From positions 558,001 to 622,000 of the forward strand of contig NZ_JAUOEM010000003.1 of assembly GCF_030540875.1 (NCBI RefSeq): a DNA stretch of 64,000 bases. The letters are read 5' to 3'. How positions within the stretch are numbered: the first letter of the stretch is position 1; each line of letters starts with the position of its first letter. A model generated the notes under the pieces. It did not search any database. It was not told where the DNA came from and saw nothing but the letters and a program-made list of their open reading frames with translations. The stretch comes from Flavivirga amylovorans (lineage in GTDB: Bacteria; Bacteroidota; Bacteroidia; Flavobacteriales; Flavobacteriaceae). Below, in pieces: positions 7,938 through 16,196 of the stretch. The translations under genes were made by a program, and so were the position numbers.

Positions 7938-8597
7938 ATGACCAAACAAGAAAGCGTAAACTTTGTTATTAATACATTATACAAACTTTACCCAGAAATA
8001 CCTATTCCGTTAGATCATAAAGACCCTTACACCTTACTAATCGCAGTACTTATGTCTGCACAAAGCACAGATGTTAGAGTTAATAAAATAACTCCCCTAT
8101 TATTTGAAAGAGCAGACAATCCGTATGATATGGTCAAACTTTCAATAGAAGAAATAAGAGATATTATAAAACCCGTCGGATTATCTCCTATGAAAAGTAA
8201 AGGCATTCATGGTTTATCAGAAATACTTATAAAAAAACATAATGGTCAGGTACCCCAAAGCTTTGAAGCTCTTGAAGAATTACCAGCAGTAGGACATAAA
8301 ACCGCTAGTGTTGTTATGTCGCAAGCCTTTGGAGTTCCTGCGTTTCCTGTAGATACACATATTCACAGATTAATGTATCGTTGGAATTTAAGTAACGGAA
8401 AAAATGTTGTGCAAACAGAAAGAGACGCAAAAAGATTGTTTCCAAAAGAATTATGGAACGACTTACATCTTCAGATTATTTGGTACGGAAGACAATATTC
8501 TCCTGCTAGAGGCTGGGATCTAGACAAAGACATTATCACTAAAACAATTGGTAGACAATCGGTTATAAATGAATATAATAAATTAAAAAAGTCCTAA
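7938..8597 (+). CDS. nth: Endonuclease III, lacking the Fe-S cluster cysteines
   Basis: The start is placed at the ATG at 7938 (MTKQESVNFVINTLYKLYPE), because the longer reading frame begins inside bcp. The 219-residue protein has the helix-hairpin-helix LEELPAVGHKTASVV with catalytic K121 and the catalytic aspartate D139 in FPVDTHIHR, matching Lys120 and Asp138 of E. coli Nth. It should be a bifunctional DNA glycosylase/AP lyase for oxidised pyrimidines. The C-terminal loop that in E. coli carries the four [4Fe-4S] cysteines reads RQYSPARGWDLDKDIITKTI here and has none. I believe this is common in flavobacterial Nth proteins rather than a mutation. Confidence 0.93.
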   Translation: MTKQESVNFVINTLYKLYPEIPIPLDHKDPYTLLIAVLMSAQSTDVRVNKITPLLFERADNPYDMVKLSIEEIRDIIKPVGLSPMKSKGIHGLSEILIKKHNGQVPQSFEALEELPAVGHKTASVVMSQAFGVPAFPVDTHIHRLMYRWNLSNGKNVVQTERDAKRLFPKELWNDLHLQIIWYGRQYSPARGWDLDKDIITKTIGRQSVINEYNKLKKS

Positions 8598-8614
8598 TAA
8601 TATTAGGACTTTTT
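8586..8614. terminator. Intrinsic terminator after nth
   Basis: A 13-bp stem (8586-8598 with 8602-8614, core GTCCTAAT/ATTAGGAC) flanked by A and T runs contains the nth stop codon in its left arm. The small gene at 8622-8768 runs towards it from the other side. Confidence 0.8.
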
Positions 8615-8621
8615 CGGAAAC

Positions 8622-8768
8622 TTAATTTAGAAGCGCTTCAAACTTCAATTTATTATAATTTATAACACTTAAAGCCTTAGAGTAATTTAGAAGAAAATTT
8701 ACCGTTTCTTCTTTCGGTTCACGTTCATTTAAGTTTTTAATAGAATTTTCAGAGTAAATTTTTGCCAT
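8622..8768 (-). CDS. 48-residue small protein downstream of the sigma factor
   Basis: The minus strand carries an ATG at 8768 and a TAA at 8622, encoding 48 residues: starting MAKIYSENSIKNLNEREPKE and ending in LKFEALLN. It is hydrophilic, with no signal or membrane segment. It lies 57 bp after the sigma factor gene on the same strand and before a terminator, so it is probably its operon partner. I believe similar short proteins occur next to sigma factors in other flavobacteria, but cannot verify that here. It is not a recognisable anti-sigma factor. Confidence 0.6.
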   Translation of the reverse strand: MAKIYSENSIKNLNEREPKEETVNFLLNYSKALSVINYNKLKFEALLN

Positions 8769-8825
8769 TTTATCGATTTAAAGATTAATTCAAATTATAA
8801 ACGCAACAAAATTTACTTTATTGTA

Positions 8826-9410
8826 CTAATTTGTTAAAACAATATTGTGCTTATCTATGATTTTCCTTAAATTAATTAAAGCATACCGCATTCTACCAAG
8901 AGCCGTATTAATACTAACACCTGTTCTGTCCGATATTTCTTTAAAACTCATATCATTATAAATACGCATTAATAACACTTCCTTCTGATCTTCTGGCAGC
9001 TCATCTACCAAACGTCTTACATCAGTTTCAACCTGTTCTTTAATAATGCTTTTTTCAGCATTTAAACTAGTATCACTTAAAACAGAAAAAATACTAAATT
9101 CTCCTGCATTGTCAAATTTTGGCATTCTTTTGTTTTTTCTAAAAAAATCAATGACCAAATTATGAGAAATACGCATTACCCATGGTAAAAACTTACCTTC
9201 TTCATTATAAGAGCCACGTTTAAGTGTTTTGATAACTTTTATAAAAGTATCTTGAAAAATATCTTCTGCGACATCTTTATCATAAACTTTAGAATAGATG
9301 AAGCTATAAATTTTTTGCTTGTGCCTAGTAATAAGGATTTCTAAAGCACTTTCATTGCCTTTAATGTAGTTACTAACTAGATTAGCATCGGAAATTAATT
9401 CGTATTGCAT
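8826..9410 (-). CDS. ECF-type sigma-70 family RNA polymerase sigma factor
   Basis: The 194-residue protein has sigma region 2 (about residues 22-90, with DVAEDIFQDTFIKVIKTL and FLPWVMRISHNLVIDFFRK) and region 4 (about 133-185, LPEDQKEVLLMRIYNDMSF then KEISDRTGVSINTALGRMRY), the domain set of extracytoplasmic-function sigma factors. No anti-sigma gene is adjacent; only the 48-residue gene follows. Its promoter targets are unknown. A divergent 239-bp region separates it from uvrA. Confidence 0.95.
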   Translation of the reverse strand: MQYELISDANLVSNYIKGNESALEILITRHKQKIYSFIYSKVYDKDVAEDIFQDTFIKVIKTLKRGSYNEEGKFLPWVMRISHNLVIDFFRKNKRMPKFDNAGEFSIFSVLSDTSLNAEKSIIKEQVETDVRRLVDELPEDQKEVLLMRIYNDMSFKEISDRTGVSINTALGRMRYALINLRKIIDKHNIVLTN

Positions 9411-9617
9411 AATAATTACTTTTAGCGCATCGAAGAGGGCTTCTTTGCTTGGGGTTACATGTTTAAAAGTAATGTTATGCTATAGGCGAGAGTTGATTGA
9501 TTTATTAATAGACGAATCCAAATATAACAACAATAAGTTCTAAAAAACAAAAAATTGCATGCTTTTTTTAATATTTATTTACAATATGACGCATTTTTTA
9601 AGCTGCAATAGTTATAG

Positions 9618-9625
9618 TATCTTTG
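9618..9625 (+). promoter_or_regulatory. -7 element of the uvrA promoter
   Basis: TATCTTTG matches the Bacteroidota TAnnTTTG -7 box, 24 bp before the uvrA ATG. The in-frame TTG at 9623 that could be taken as a start lies inside this box. No clear -33 TTG is visible. Confidence 0.55.
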
Positions 9626-9649
9626 CAAAATTATTCCTTTAAAAAGCCT

Positions 9650-12433
9650 ATGAACACTAACATTTCTGAAGTAGATCCTAAAGAAAACATCATCATTAAA
9701 GGTGCAAAATTGCATAATTTAAAAAACATCGATGTCGTGATACCTAGAAACAAATTGGTCGTCATTACTGGATTATCAGGATCAGGAAAGTCTAGTTTAG
9801 CCTTTGATACACTATATGCAGAAGGTCAAAGACGCTATGTTGAAAGCCTATCGAGTTATGCGCGTCAATTTTTAGGCCGGTTAAACAAACCGAAAGTAGA
9901 TTATATAAAAGGAATTGCTCCAGCAATAGCTATCGAGCAAAAAGTGAATTCAACCAACCCAAGATCTACTGTTGGGACTACTACAGAGATTTACGATTAT
10001 CTAAAATTACTATTCGCCAGAATTGGCAAGACCTATTCGCCTGTTTCTGGTGATGAAGTAAAAAAAGACACCGTTACAGATGTTTTAAATTATTTAAAAA
10101 CATTCCCTGAAAGAGAAAAACTACTACTGCTCGCTCCTATACATTTAGAAGAAGGGCGTAGTATGCAGGATAAACTTAAAGCTTTACAGCAACAAGGCTA
10201 TGCCAGAGTAAAAATAAAGGATGTAGTAACCCGTATAGATGAAATTGACAACGTAACAGATAAAGAAAATATACTATTAGTTGTTGATAGGATTATTTTT
10301 AAAGACGAAGAAGACTTTCTTAATCGATTAGCAGATGCCATACAAACAGCCTTTTTTGAAGGCAAAGGCGAATGTATTATTGAAGCCTTAAGCGATAACA
10401 AGCAGCGTGTTTTCAGCAATAGGTTTGAACTGGATGGTATTAATTTTTTAGAACCAAATGTACACTTGTTTAGCTTTAATAACCCCTATGGTGCCTGTCC
10501 AAAATGTGAAGGTTACGGTGATATTATTGGTATTGATGACGACTTAGTAATTCCTAACACAGGGCTTTCTGTCTACGAAAATGCTATTTTTCCATGGCGA
10601 GGAGAAAGTATGAGTTGGTACAGAGATCAATTAGTGAACAATTCTCATAAATTCGATTTCCCCATTCATAAACCGTATTTCGAGTTGAATAATGCCCAAA
10701 AACAACTAATATGGAATGGAAATAAACATTTTGAAGGACTGAATTCGTTTTTTGCCGAATTAGAATCTAAAGCGTATAAAATTCAAAATCGTGTCATGCT
10801 ATCCCGTTACCGAGGAAAAACCAAATGTAAAGCATGTGATGGTAAACGCTTGCGTGTTGAATCAAATTACATAAAGATTGGTGGAGCCACTATTACAGAT
10901 TTAGTAGAAATGCCTTTAGATAAATTAGCTGATTTTTTTAATAAACTAAAACTAAACGATTATGACACGCAAATTGCTACTAGACTGTTAAAGGAAATTA
11001 ATAATAGATTATCATTTCTAGCAAATGTTGGTTTAGATTATTTAACACTTAACAGAAAATCAAACACCTTATCTGGTGGTGAAAGCCAACGTATTAATCT
11101 GGCAACATCCTTAGGCAGTAGTTTAGTGGGGTCTATGTATATTTTAGATGAGCCAAGCATCGGCTTACACCCCAAAGATACAGAGCGGTTAATTTCTGTA
11201 CTAAAATCATTGCGCGATTTAGGAAATACAGTTATTGTAGTAGAGCACGATGAGGATATCATGATAGCTGCAGATAACATTATAGATATTGGCCCAGAAG
11301 CTGGAACTTTTGGCGGCCATGTAGTTGCTAGTGGTAATTATGCAGATATCCTAGCATCAGAATCTTTAACAGCAAAATATTTAAATGAATCGTTAAAAAT
11401 TGAAGTACCAGAAAAGCGTAGGATCTCTAAGTATTATGCAGAAATAAAAGGAGCTCGTGAAAATAATTTGAAAAATATAGATGTTCGTTTTCCTCTAGGA
11501 ATGTTAACCGTTGTTACTGGGGTTTCTGGTAGCGGAAAAAGTACGTTAATTAAAAAAATACTATACCCTGCATTACAAAAAAAATTAACCGATTTTAGCG
11601 ACAAACCTGGTCAGTTTAGTAGTTTGGATGGTAATTTTAGTAATATAAAACATATTGAGTTTGTAGATCAAAATCCGATTGGGCGTTCTTCACGTTCCAA
11701 CCCTGTTACCTATATAAAAGCTTACGACGATATTAGAGCATTGTTTTCAAAGCAAAAACTAAGTGCTATAAGAAATTATCAGGCCAAGCATTTTTCTTTT
11801 AATGTAGACGGCGGACGCTGTGAAACTTGTAAAGGAGAAGGTGAAGTAACTATTGAAATGCAGTTCATGGCAGATGTTCATTTAGAATGTGAAACTTGTA
11901 AAGGTAAACGCTTTAAAAAAGAGGTGCTTGAAGTTACATTTGGTGATAAAAGCATTGATGATATCTTAAATTTAACTATAGATAATGCTATCGCGTTTTT
12001 TGATAAAGAGAAACAAACTAAAATAAAAAACAAACTGCAGCCTTTACAAGATGTCGGCTTAGGCTATGTAACTTTAGGGCAGAGTTCTTCTACCCTTTCT
12101 GGTGGTGAAGCACAACGTATAAAATTAGCGACCTTTTTAGGTAAAGGCAATAATAAAGACAAAGCGCTCTTTATTTTTGATGAACCAACTACAGGTTTGC
12201 ATTTTCATGATATTCAAAAGCTTTTAAAGTCTTTTAACGCTTTAATTGATAACGGACATTCTATTATAGTAGTAGAGCACAATTTAGAACTTATTAAATG
12301 TGCTGATCACATCATAGATTTAGGCCCTAAAGGCGGAGAGACTGGTGGAAACCTTGTTGCTACAGGAACCCCAGAGAATATAATTAAAGAAAAAACTTCA
12401 GAAACCGGGAAGTATTTAAAAGATAAACTTTAA
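9650..12433 (+). CDS. uvrA: Excinuclease ABC subunit A (UvrA)
   Basis: The 927-residue product is the damage-recognition ATPase of nucleotide excision repair. It contains two ABC ATPase modules: Walker A TGLSGSGKSSLAFDT near residue 42 with signature LSGGESQRINLA in the middle, and a second Walker A GVSGSGKSTLI with signature LSGGEAQRIKLA near the C-terminus. Zinc-finger cysteines are visible (CPKCEGYGD/CKACDGKRL and CETCKGEGE/CETCKGKR). The length is typical. I choose the ATG at 9650 over the upstream in-frame TTG, which lies in the promoter. It has a long AT-rich leader region upstream and is not in an operon. Confidence 0.97.
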   Translation: MNTNISEVDPKENIIIKGAKLHNLKNIDVVIPRNKLVVITGLSGSGKSSLAFDTLYAEGQRRYVESLSSYARQFLGRLNKPKVDYIKGIAPAIAIEQKVNSTNPRSTVGTTTEIYDYLKLLFARIGKTYSPVSGDEVKKDTVTDVLNYLKTFPEREKLLLLAPIHLEEGRSMQDKLKALQQQGYARVKIKDVVTRIDEIDNVTDKENILLVVDRIIFKDEEDFLNRLADAIQTAFFEGKGECIIEALSDNKQRVFSNRFELDGINFLEPNVHLFSFNNPYGACPKCEGYGDIIGIDDDLVIPNTGLSVYENAIFPWRGESMSWYRDQLVNNSHKFDFPIHKPYFELNNAQKQLIWNGNKHFEGLNSFFAELESKAYKIQNRVMLSRYRGKTKCKACDGKRLRVESNYIKIGGATITDLVEMPLDKLADFFNKLKLNDYDTQIATRLLKEINNRLSFLANVGLDYLTLNRKSNTLSGGESQRINLATSLGSSLVGSMYILDEPSIGLHPKDTERLISVLKSLRDLGNTVIVVEHDEDIMIAADNIIDIGPEAGTFGGHVVASGNYADILASESLTAKYLNESLKIEVPEKRRISKYYAEIKGARENNLKNIDVRFPLGMLTVVTGVSGSGKSTLIKKILYPALQKKLTDFSDKPGQFSSLDGNFSNIKHIEFVDQNPIGRSSRSNPVTYIKAYDDIRALFSKQKLSAIRNYQAKHFSFNVDGGRCETCKGEGEVTIEMQFMADVHLECETCKGKRFKKEVLEVTFGDKSIDDILNLTIDNAIAFFDKEKQTKIKNKLQPLQDVGLGYVTLGQSSSTLSGGEAQRIKLATFLGKGNNKDKALFIFDEPTTGLHFHDIQKLLKSFNALIDNGHSIIVVEHNLELIKCADHIIDLGPKGGETGGNLVATGTPENIIKEKTSETGKYLKDKL

Positions 12434-12449
12434 ACTGCTTGTAAAAACA

Positions 12450-13526
12450 TCAGTAAAAAAAGAAACTTACCAAACCAACTATAACGATAGCTATAGGTAT
12501 TACAAACATCAAATAGATAAAACTTGAAATACTGGTTTTTATAAAACTTACAAACCAGCCATGATTATAAAATCGCTTAATAGCTATAAATAAATAGAAA
12601 AAAGTAGACGCAACTAGCAGCCAATCTATCCAGGCTGAAATCTCAAAAAAGTTATTAGCTATTAAAATCAAGCTAAAAACCGTGAATAAAAAGGAGAAAA
12701 AGTAAAAGCTAAACACTAAATGATGTGCATAATGTCCACGCCTATAGAATAAAAGCTTTAGTATGAAAGCAAAAATGGGTAGTAAAACAAATAACGAAAT
12801 AGGAATGGTATCGTAAACTGCCTGTAAAAGCTGTCCACCATTGCGTTTTTTGTAAAACTTAAAAACCTGCATATAGAACTTCTTAGTAATGTAACTAGCA
12901 TCCTCATCCATCCCCATCTCCTTATAAATTTGTGCATCAGGAGCATCAATAGCAATCAAAGAATCTACTTTTTTTTGGTTAAAATCAAAGGTTAATGATT
13001 CATTAGTACTTTTTTTACTACTCACTTTTATTAAAGAATCCAAAGCCTCAATCTCAGATACCTTTAAACCTGGTATTCCTTTTTCTTTTAAAGGTTTTAA
13101 AACACTATCTAATTTTATAGAATCTAAAACCTGCTGCGCTTTTTCTTTTGTACTATCAGAAACCAAAGGCGTATCAAGGGTTTTCTTCATAGACGTGTCA
13201 AACTCCCGTACTTGATCCCTAACTACTACTGTTGATAATAAAAAGAAAAACACGACTGAGACAAACAAGTATAATTGAGCAGGATGCAGGTACATTAATC
13301 GTTTCCCTTCTATAAATTTTTTAGCTAAATATCCAGGCTTGAATAGTAAAGGCAAAAAGCTTTTAAAAAAGCGTGCATCAAAAGAGAAATAATTACTAAT
13401 TGTATTATAAAACAAGACTCCAACAGTGAGATCTTCTTTAGCCTGCTGTCCGCAGTGTGGACAAAATTTAAAGGTTTCTTCAAATTGATTTTCACAATTT
13501 TTACAAGTCTCAAGGTTGGTTTTCAT
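12450..13526 (-). CDS. DUF3667-type membrane protein with N-terminal zinc ribbon
   Basis: The 358-residue protein starts with a zinc-ribbon-like CxxC pair set (C8, C11, C22, C25; TCKNCEN and FCPHCGQQ), followed by FSFDARFFKSFLPLLFKPGY, which marks the DUF3667 family. Hydrophobic helices lie at about 84-98, 240-258, 270-290, 297-315 and 333-358, and a charged helical region at about 105-215 probably faces one side of the membrane. Function unknown. It is convergent with uvrA and followed upstream by the sigma-54-like promoter region of the next genes. Confidence 0.85.
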   Translation of the reverse strand: MKTNLETCKNCENQFEETFKFCPHCGQQAKEDLTVGVLFYNTISNYFSFDARFFKSFLPLLFKPGYLAKKFIEGKRLMYLHPAQLYLFVSVVFFFLLSTVVVRDQVREFDTSMKKTLDTPLVSDSTKEKAQQVLDSIKLDSVLKPLKEKGIPGLKVSEIEALDSLIKVSSKKSTNESLTFDFNQKKVDSLIAIDAPDAQIYKEMGMDEDASYITKKFYMQVFKFYKKRNGGQLLQAVYDTIPISLFVLLPIFAFILKLLFYRRGHYAHHLVFSFYFFSFLFTVFSLILIANNFFEISAWIDWLLVASTFFYLFIAIKRFYNHGWFVSFIKTSISSFIYLMFVIPIAIVIVGLVSFFFY

Positions 13527-13655
13527 TAAAAAGTTAGTTTTTATAAAAATAAGGATTTTTATAAAAACACTTATGAATCCGATTAATATGACTCCCCTTC
13601 TTCTTTAAAACAACAAATAATAATATAAAATATTGATAATTAAAGTATTACATCT

Positions 13656-13671
13656 TTGGCACGCAAATTGA
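13656..13671 (+). promoter_or_regulatory. Sigma-54-like -24/-12 promoter
   Basis: TTGGCACGCAAATTGA keeps the -24 TTGGCACG core exactly, with GG (13658-13659) and the -12 G (13670) ten bases apart as in RpoN promoters; the usual GC at -12 is GA here. Transcription would start near 13682, just before a leader element repeated at the next gene. Confidence 0.5.
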
Positions 13672-13686
13672 AAGATACTAAACAAC

Positions 13687-13740
13687 AGCGGAAGCCGAAA
13701 AGCTAAAAGAGTAGGCAGAAGAATTAACCCCATAATCATG
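13687..13740 (+). repeat. Duplicated 5' leader element, copy 1
   Basis: This 54-base stretch, ending with the ATG at 13738, matches 14219-14271 at 46 of 54 positions in a hand alignment. It includes the core AAGCCGAAAAGCTAAA and GAGTAGGCA. GCC and GGC in the core could pair, and AGC with GCT, giving a small hairpin or pseudoknot. It lies at the predicted 5' end of a sigma-54-type transcript. Confidence 0.65.
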
Positions 13741-14184
13741 AAAATAAAAATTACCCTATTAAGTATTTGCTTTTTTTTAATTGCAGGTACTAGTTTCGCG
13801 CAAAAAAAGACAACACCTAAAAGTATTATAAGTAAAAACATAGGTATTAAAAAGTATCACGATGGTGAAGAACTAAGACGCATGCAAAAAGGTCAGTTAT
13901 TAGACTTGTATGTGGAAAGAATTGAAGTCCTTGCTAATATTCTACCTTACATAGCTTTCGCTACTAAACCAGGTATTACTATGTCAACTTTAGGCATTCC
14001 TAATAGTAACGAGAACAGAAAAGCACTCGATAATCAAATCGAAAACACCACTAATTATGTAGAAAATACAATAGAGTTTCAAAAAGTAATTCTACCCTAT
14101 TCCGATACCGGGAATTTAGTTTCTGCTGTATTGTTTTACGAAGACATAATGAAATCCATTCATTCTTACGATGAATATAATTAA
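13738..14184 (+). CDS. Small secreted protein of unknown function
   Basis: The 148-residue product has a cleavable signal peptide (MKIKITLLSICFFLIAGTSF, cleaved near AQ at 21-22). The mature part is helical and charged, with DLYVERIEVLANILPYIAFA at about 56-75 and an acidic C-terminus. I do not recognise the family. It follows a sigma-54-like promoter and a leader element that recurs in front of the next gene, so the two are probably expressed together. It would be periplasmic or cell-surface located. Confidence 0.7.
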   Translation: MKIKITLLSICFFLIAGTSFAQKKTTPKSIISKNIGIKKYHDGEELRRMQKGQLLDLYVERIEVLANILPYIAFATKPGITMSTLGIPNSNENRKALDNQIENTTNYVENTIEFQKVILPYSDTGNLVSAVLFYEDIMKSIHSYDEYN

Positions 14185-14218
14185 AAGTGTTCATTAAATA
14201 ATACAACCATTGAACTAT

Positions 14219-14271
14219 AGCGTAAGCCGAAAAGCTAAAGAGTAGGCAAGATAATTAATCCTATAATTATG
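14219..14271 (+). repeat. Duplicated 5' leader element, copy 2
   Basis: The second copy of the leader lies between the 148-residue gene and the next gene, again ending exactly at the ATG (14269). No promoter-like sequence is visible in front of it, so it would lie inside a shared transcript. Conservation of the core, with divergence on both sides, suggests a regulatory RNA or protein-binding site. Confidence 0.65.
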
Positions 14272-14985
14272 AAAAGATTAGTACTATTATATGCAGGTTT
14301 GTTAATAGGATTAACAACTGTATCCGCAACAGAACTAAACCACCAAAAAGCTGAAAATAATTTAGACATAACGAAACGTTATCGTTATGCACAACCTATT
14401 ATGTTTGTAGAACGGGGCATTGAATTTTTAATTTTCCCTGATGGAAGTTTTGATTTTAATACTGATGCGTATAATGATTATTATGATGATTCATATTACA
14501 AAGGAAATTCTAGAAGAAACTCAGTAAATGTAACCTATGACACTAGAAAAAAAAGATATAAGTATAGCCCTAATCACTACAATAGAGGTGTTTCCATTTC
14601 ACATGGTAGAGATGGTAAGGTAAGACGTATTGGTCATGTATATTTAAATTACGATAGATACGGAAAAATTAAACGAGCAGGTTCTGTATACATGAATTAT
14701 AGTTATAGACATGGAAAATTAAAACAGGTAGGAGGCTTAAGTGTTCGTTATAATCACTGGGGAGGCATTATAAATACACGGGGACAAGTAAAAAGATTTA
14801 GTGAATACTGCAATTTTTGTGGTGTACAATCTTGTTCTGTAGAGCACACGTTTGGAAACAGAAACAGACATCATGATGATCATGACGAAGATGATTTGGA
14901 GGATGATATTTACGATAACGACAACAATTATTACTATTTTAAACGAAATGGTAAAGTAAAAAAGCACCGAAGAAATGACGACTAA
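14269..14985 (+). CDS. Secreted protein with tandem YG/VG beta-type repeats
   Basis: The 238-residue product has a signal peptide (about residues 1-20), then FVERGIEFLIFPDGSFDFN (about 46-64), also found in the protein at 16197. It is followed by three to four imperfect repeats of about 17 residues (RDGKVRRIGHVYLNYD, RYGKIKRAGSVYMNY, RHGKLKQVGGLSVRYN). The C-terminal tail has an FCGVQSCS cysteine pair and a stretch rich in Asp, His and Asn. The repeats look like short beta-hairpins, suggesting an extracellular or surface structural role. It shares a leader element with the preceding gene and is followed by a terminator. Confidence 0.7.
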   Translation: MKRLVLLYAGLLIGLTTVSATELNHQKAENNLDITKRYRYAQPIMFVERGIEFLIFPDGSFDFNTDAYNDYYDDSYYKGNSRRNSVNVTYDTRKKRYKYSPNHYNRGVSISHGRDGKVRRIGHVYLNYDRYGKIKRAGSVYMNYSYRHGKLKQVGGLSVRYNHWGGIINTRGQVKRFSEYCNFCGVQSCSVEHTFGNRNRHHDDHDEDDLEDDIYDNDNNYYYFKRNGKVKKHRRNDD

Positions 14986-15009
14986 TTTTATTTAGTTGGT
15001 TAAAATTGA

Positions 15010-15036
15010 AAACTCGAAGTTTATGGCTTCGAGTTT
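15010..15036 (+). terminator. Intrinsic terminator after the secreted-protein pair
   Basis: AAACTCGAAG (15010-15019) pairs with CTTCGAGTTT (15027-15036) around a 7-base loop, followed by T residues. Confidence 0.8.
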
Positions 15037-15051
15037 TTTAAGCGCTTTATT

Positions 15052-15960
15052 TTACTCCTTAAATGCTTCTTTATTATAAAAACGAATCAAATCTTTATCA
15101 CCTATTTTATCTTTAGGAATATTCTTTAATAACGAATATTTTTCTATTAAAGGCTTAAAATTTTCAAATCCGTTTGGACTCAACCCATTATAAAATAACC
15201 AAAGCAACTCAAAATCAGATAGTTGAGATCGCAATATTGATGTGTACTTATATTTTGTATTATAGTTTGACTGAGAATAAACAATTCTTTCTGTATGTGT
15301 AGTTGGATTTTCAACACAATCAAGTTCTTCTAGACTATGAAACTCATATTCATTAACTAGTTTTATTATTCGATATAGATTTCTGAAATAATGACTAAAA
15401 TCTGTTTGAACAAACTCCCAGTAACCCATATAAATCTCGTCAAAATCTGATTCTTTCTTTTTAATTTGATAGTTTACTTGCTCGAATGAGTATTTAAAAA
15501 CGTCTCTGCCTTTCAAAGTCACTTTATCTCGTTCAATTTTATCTTTTAATTTTATTGAACTTAAACTTAATCCACTTAGTGGTTTATTCTTATAAATATC
15601 AATGTCAATTGCATTGACTATTTGGTGATGTAGTTCTACAAGGTGAAAAAATGTGTTTTCGAACCTTTGAAGCTTTAGAGTTTTATTTTGAATTTTGAAT
15701 TCTTCTCTAGTATCTCTTAACTCTTTTCTTTGCAATGAAAGTTCTTTTTTCTGTAAATAGATAGTATATATAATTCCAGCTAAAGCTAATCCAGAAAACA
15801 AAGAGTTTATTGCTCCGAAAGAATCCCCAAATTGCCCTTTTTTTTCAGAGTCTGTTATTAAAAAATTCAAACCAAAAAGAGATACAACCCAAACAATAAA
15901 AACTATTCCAAGAAGAATGTAAAGACCTACTAATCTATTTTCTTTTTTTTCTTCAGACAT
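15052..15960 (-). CDS. Putative phage abortive-infection membrane protein (putAbiC-like)
   Basis: The 302-residue product has two membrane helices (about residues 11-31 and 47-64), with FGDSFGAINSLFSGLALAGI in between, then a long charged helix (about 65-105) and a conserved-looking body with FENTFFHLVELHHQIVNAID and a C-terminal QLSDFELLWLFYNGLS. This order matches the putAbiC (putative phage abortive infection) family as I know it, in which a membrane-anchored protein is thought to stop phage growth by affecting the infected cell. It stands alone on the minus strand between two plus-strand paralogous genes, which suggests insertion. No partner gene is seen. Confidence 0.7.
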   Translation of the reverse strand: MSEEKKENRLVGLYILLGIVFIVWVVSLFGLNFLITDSEKKGQFGDSFGAINSLFSGLALAGIIYTIYLQKKELSLQRKELRDTREEFKIQNKTLKLQRFENTFFHLVELHHQIVNAIDIDIYKNKPLSGLSLSSIKLKDKIERDKVTLKGRDVFKYSFEQVNYQIKKKESDFDEIYMGYWEFVQTDFSHYFRNLYRIIKLVNEYEFHSLEELDCVENPTTHTERIVYSQSNYNTKYKYTSILRSQLSDFELLWLFYNGLSPNGFENFKPLIEKYSLLKNIPKDKIGDKDLIRFYNKEAFKE

Positions 15961-16143
15961 AAATTTCTCGATGTTTGTTTTAATGTGTTAACGACATGTG
16001 ACATTGCTTTAACATTCTATATCAAATGTCAAACGAATTTAGATAATTTTTCCCACAAATACGACGTAACTACTTCTTAACTTAAAAAAGTTATCAACCA
16101 TATATTTACTGATTTACAACAACTTAAGTGACGTTGTCCTTTT

Positions 16144-16159
16144 TTGGCACACTGTTTGT
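16144..16159 (+). promoter_or_regulatory. Sigma-54-like -24/-12 promoter
   Basis: TTGGCACACTGTTTGT has the -24 TTGGCAC core and a G at -12 with the usual 10-base spacing between GG (16146-16147) and G (16158). The start of transcription would fall near 16170, leaving a leader of about 27 bases before the ATG. Confidence 0.5.
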
Positions 16160-16196
16160 AATTGACTAAACGTATTCATCCATTAAAACAAATATT

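Noticed and set aside
9623-9649. In-frame TTG upstream of uvrA as the start
   Set aside because: The TTG lies inside a TATCTTTG -7 box; the ATG at 9650 fits the usual UvrA N-terminus better.
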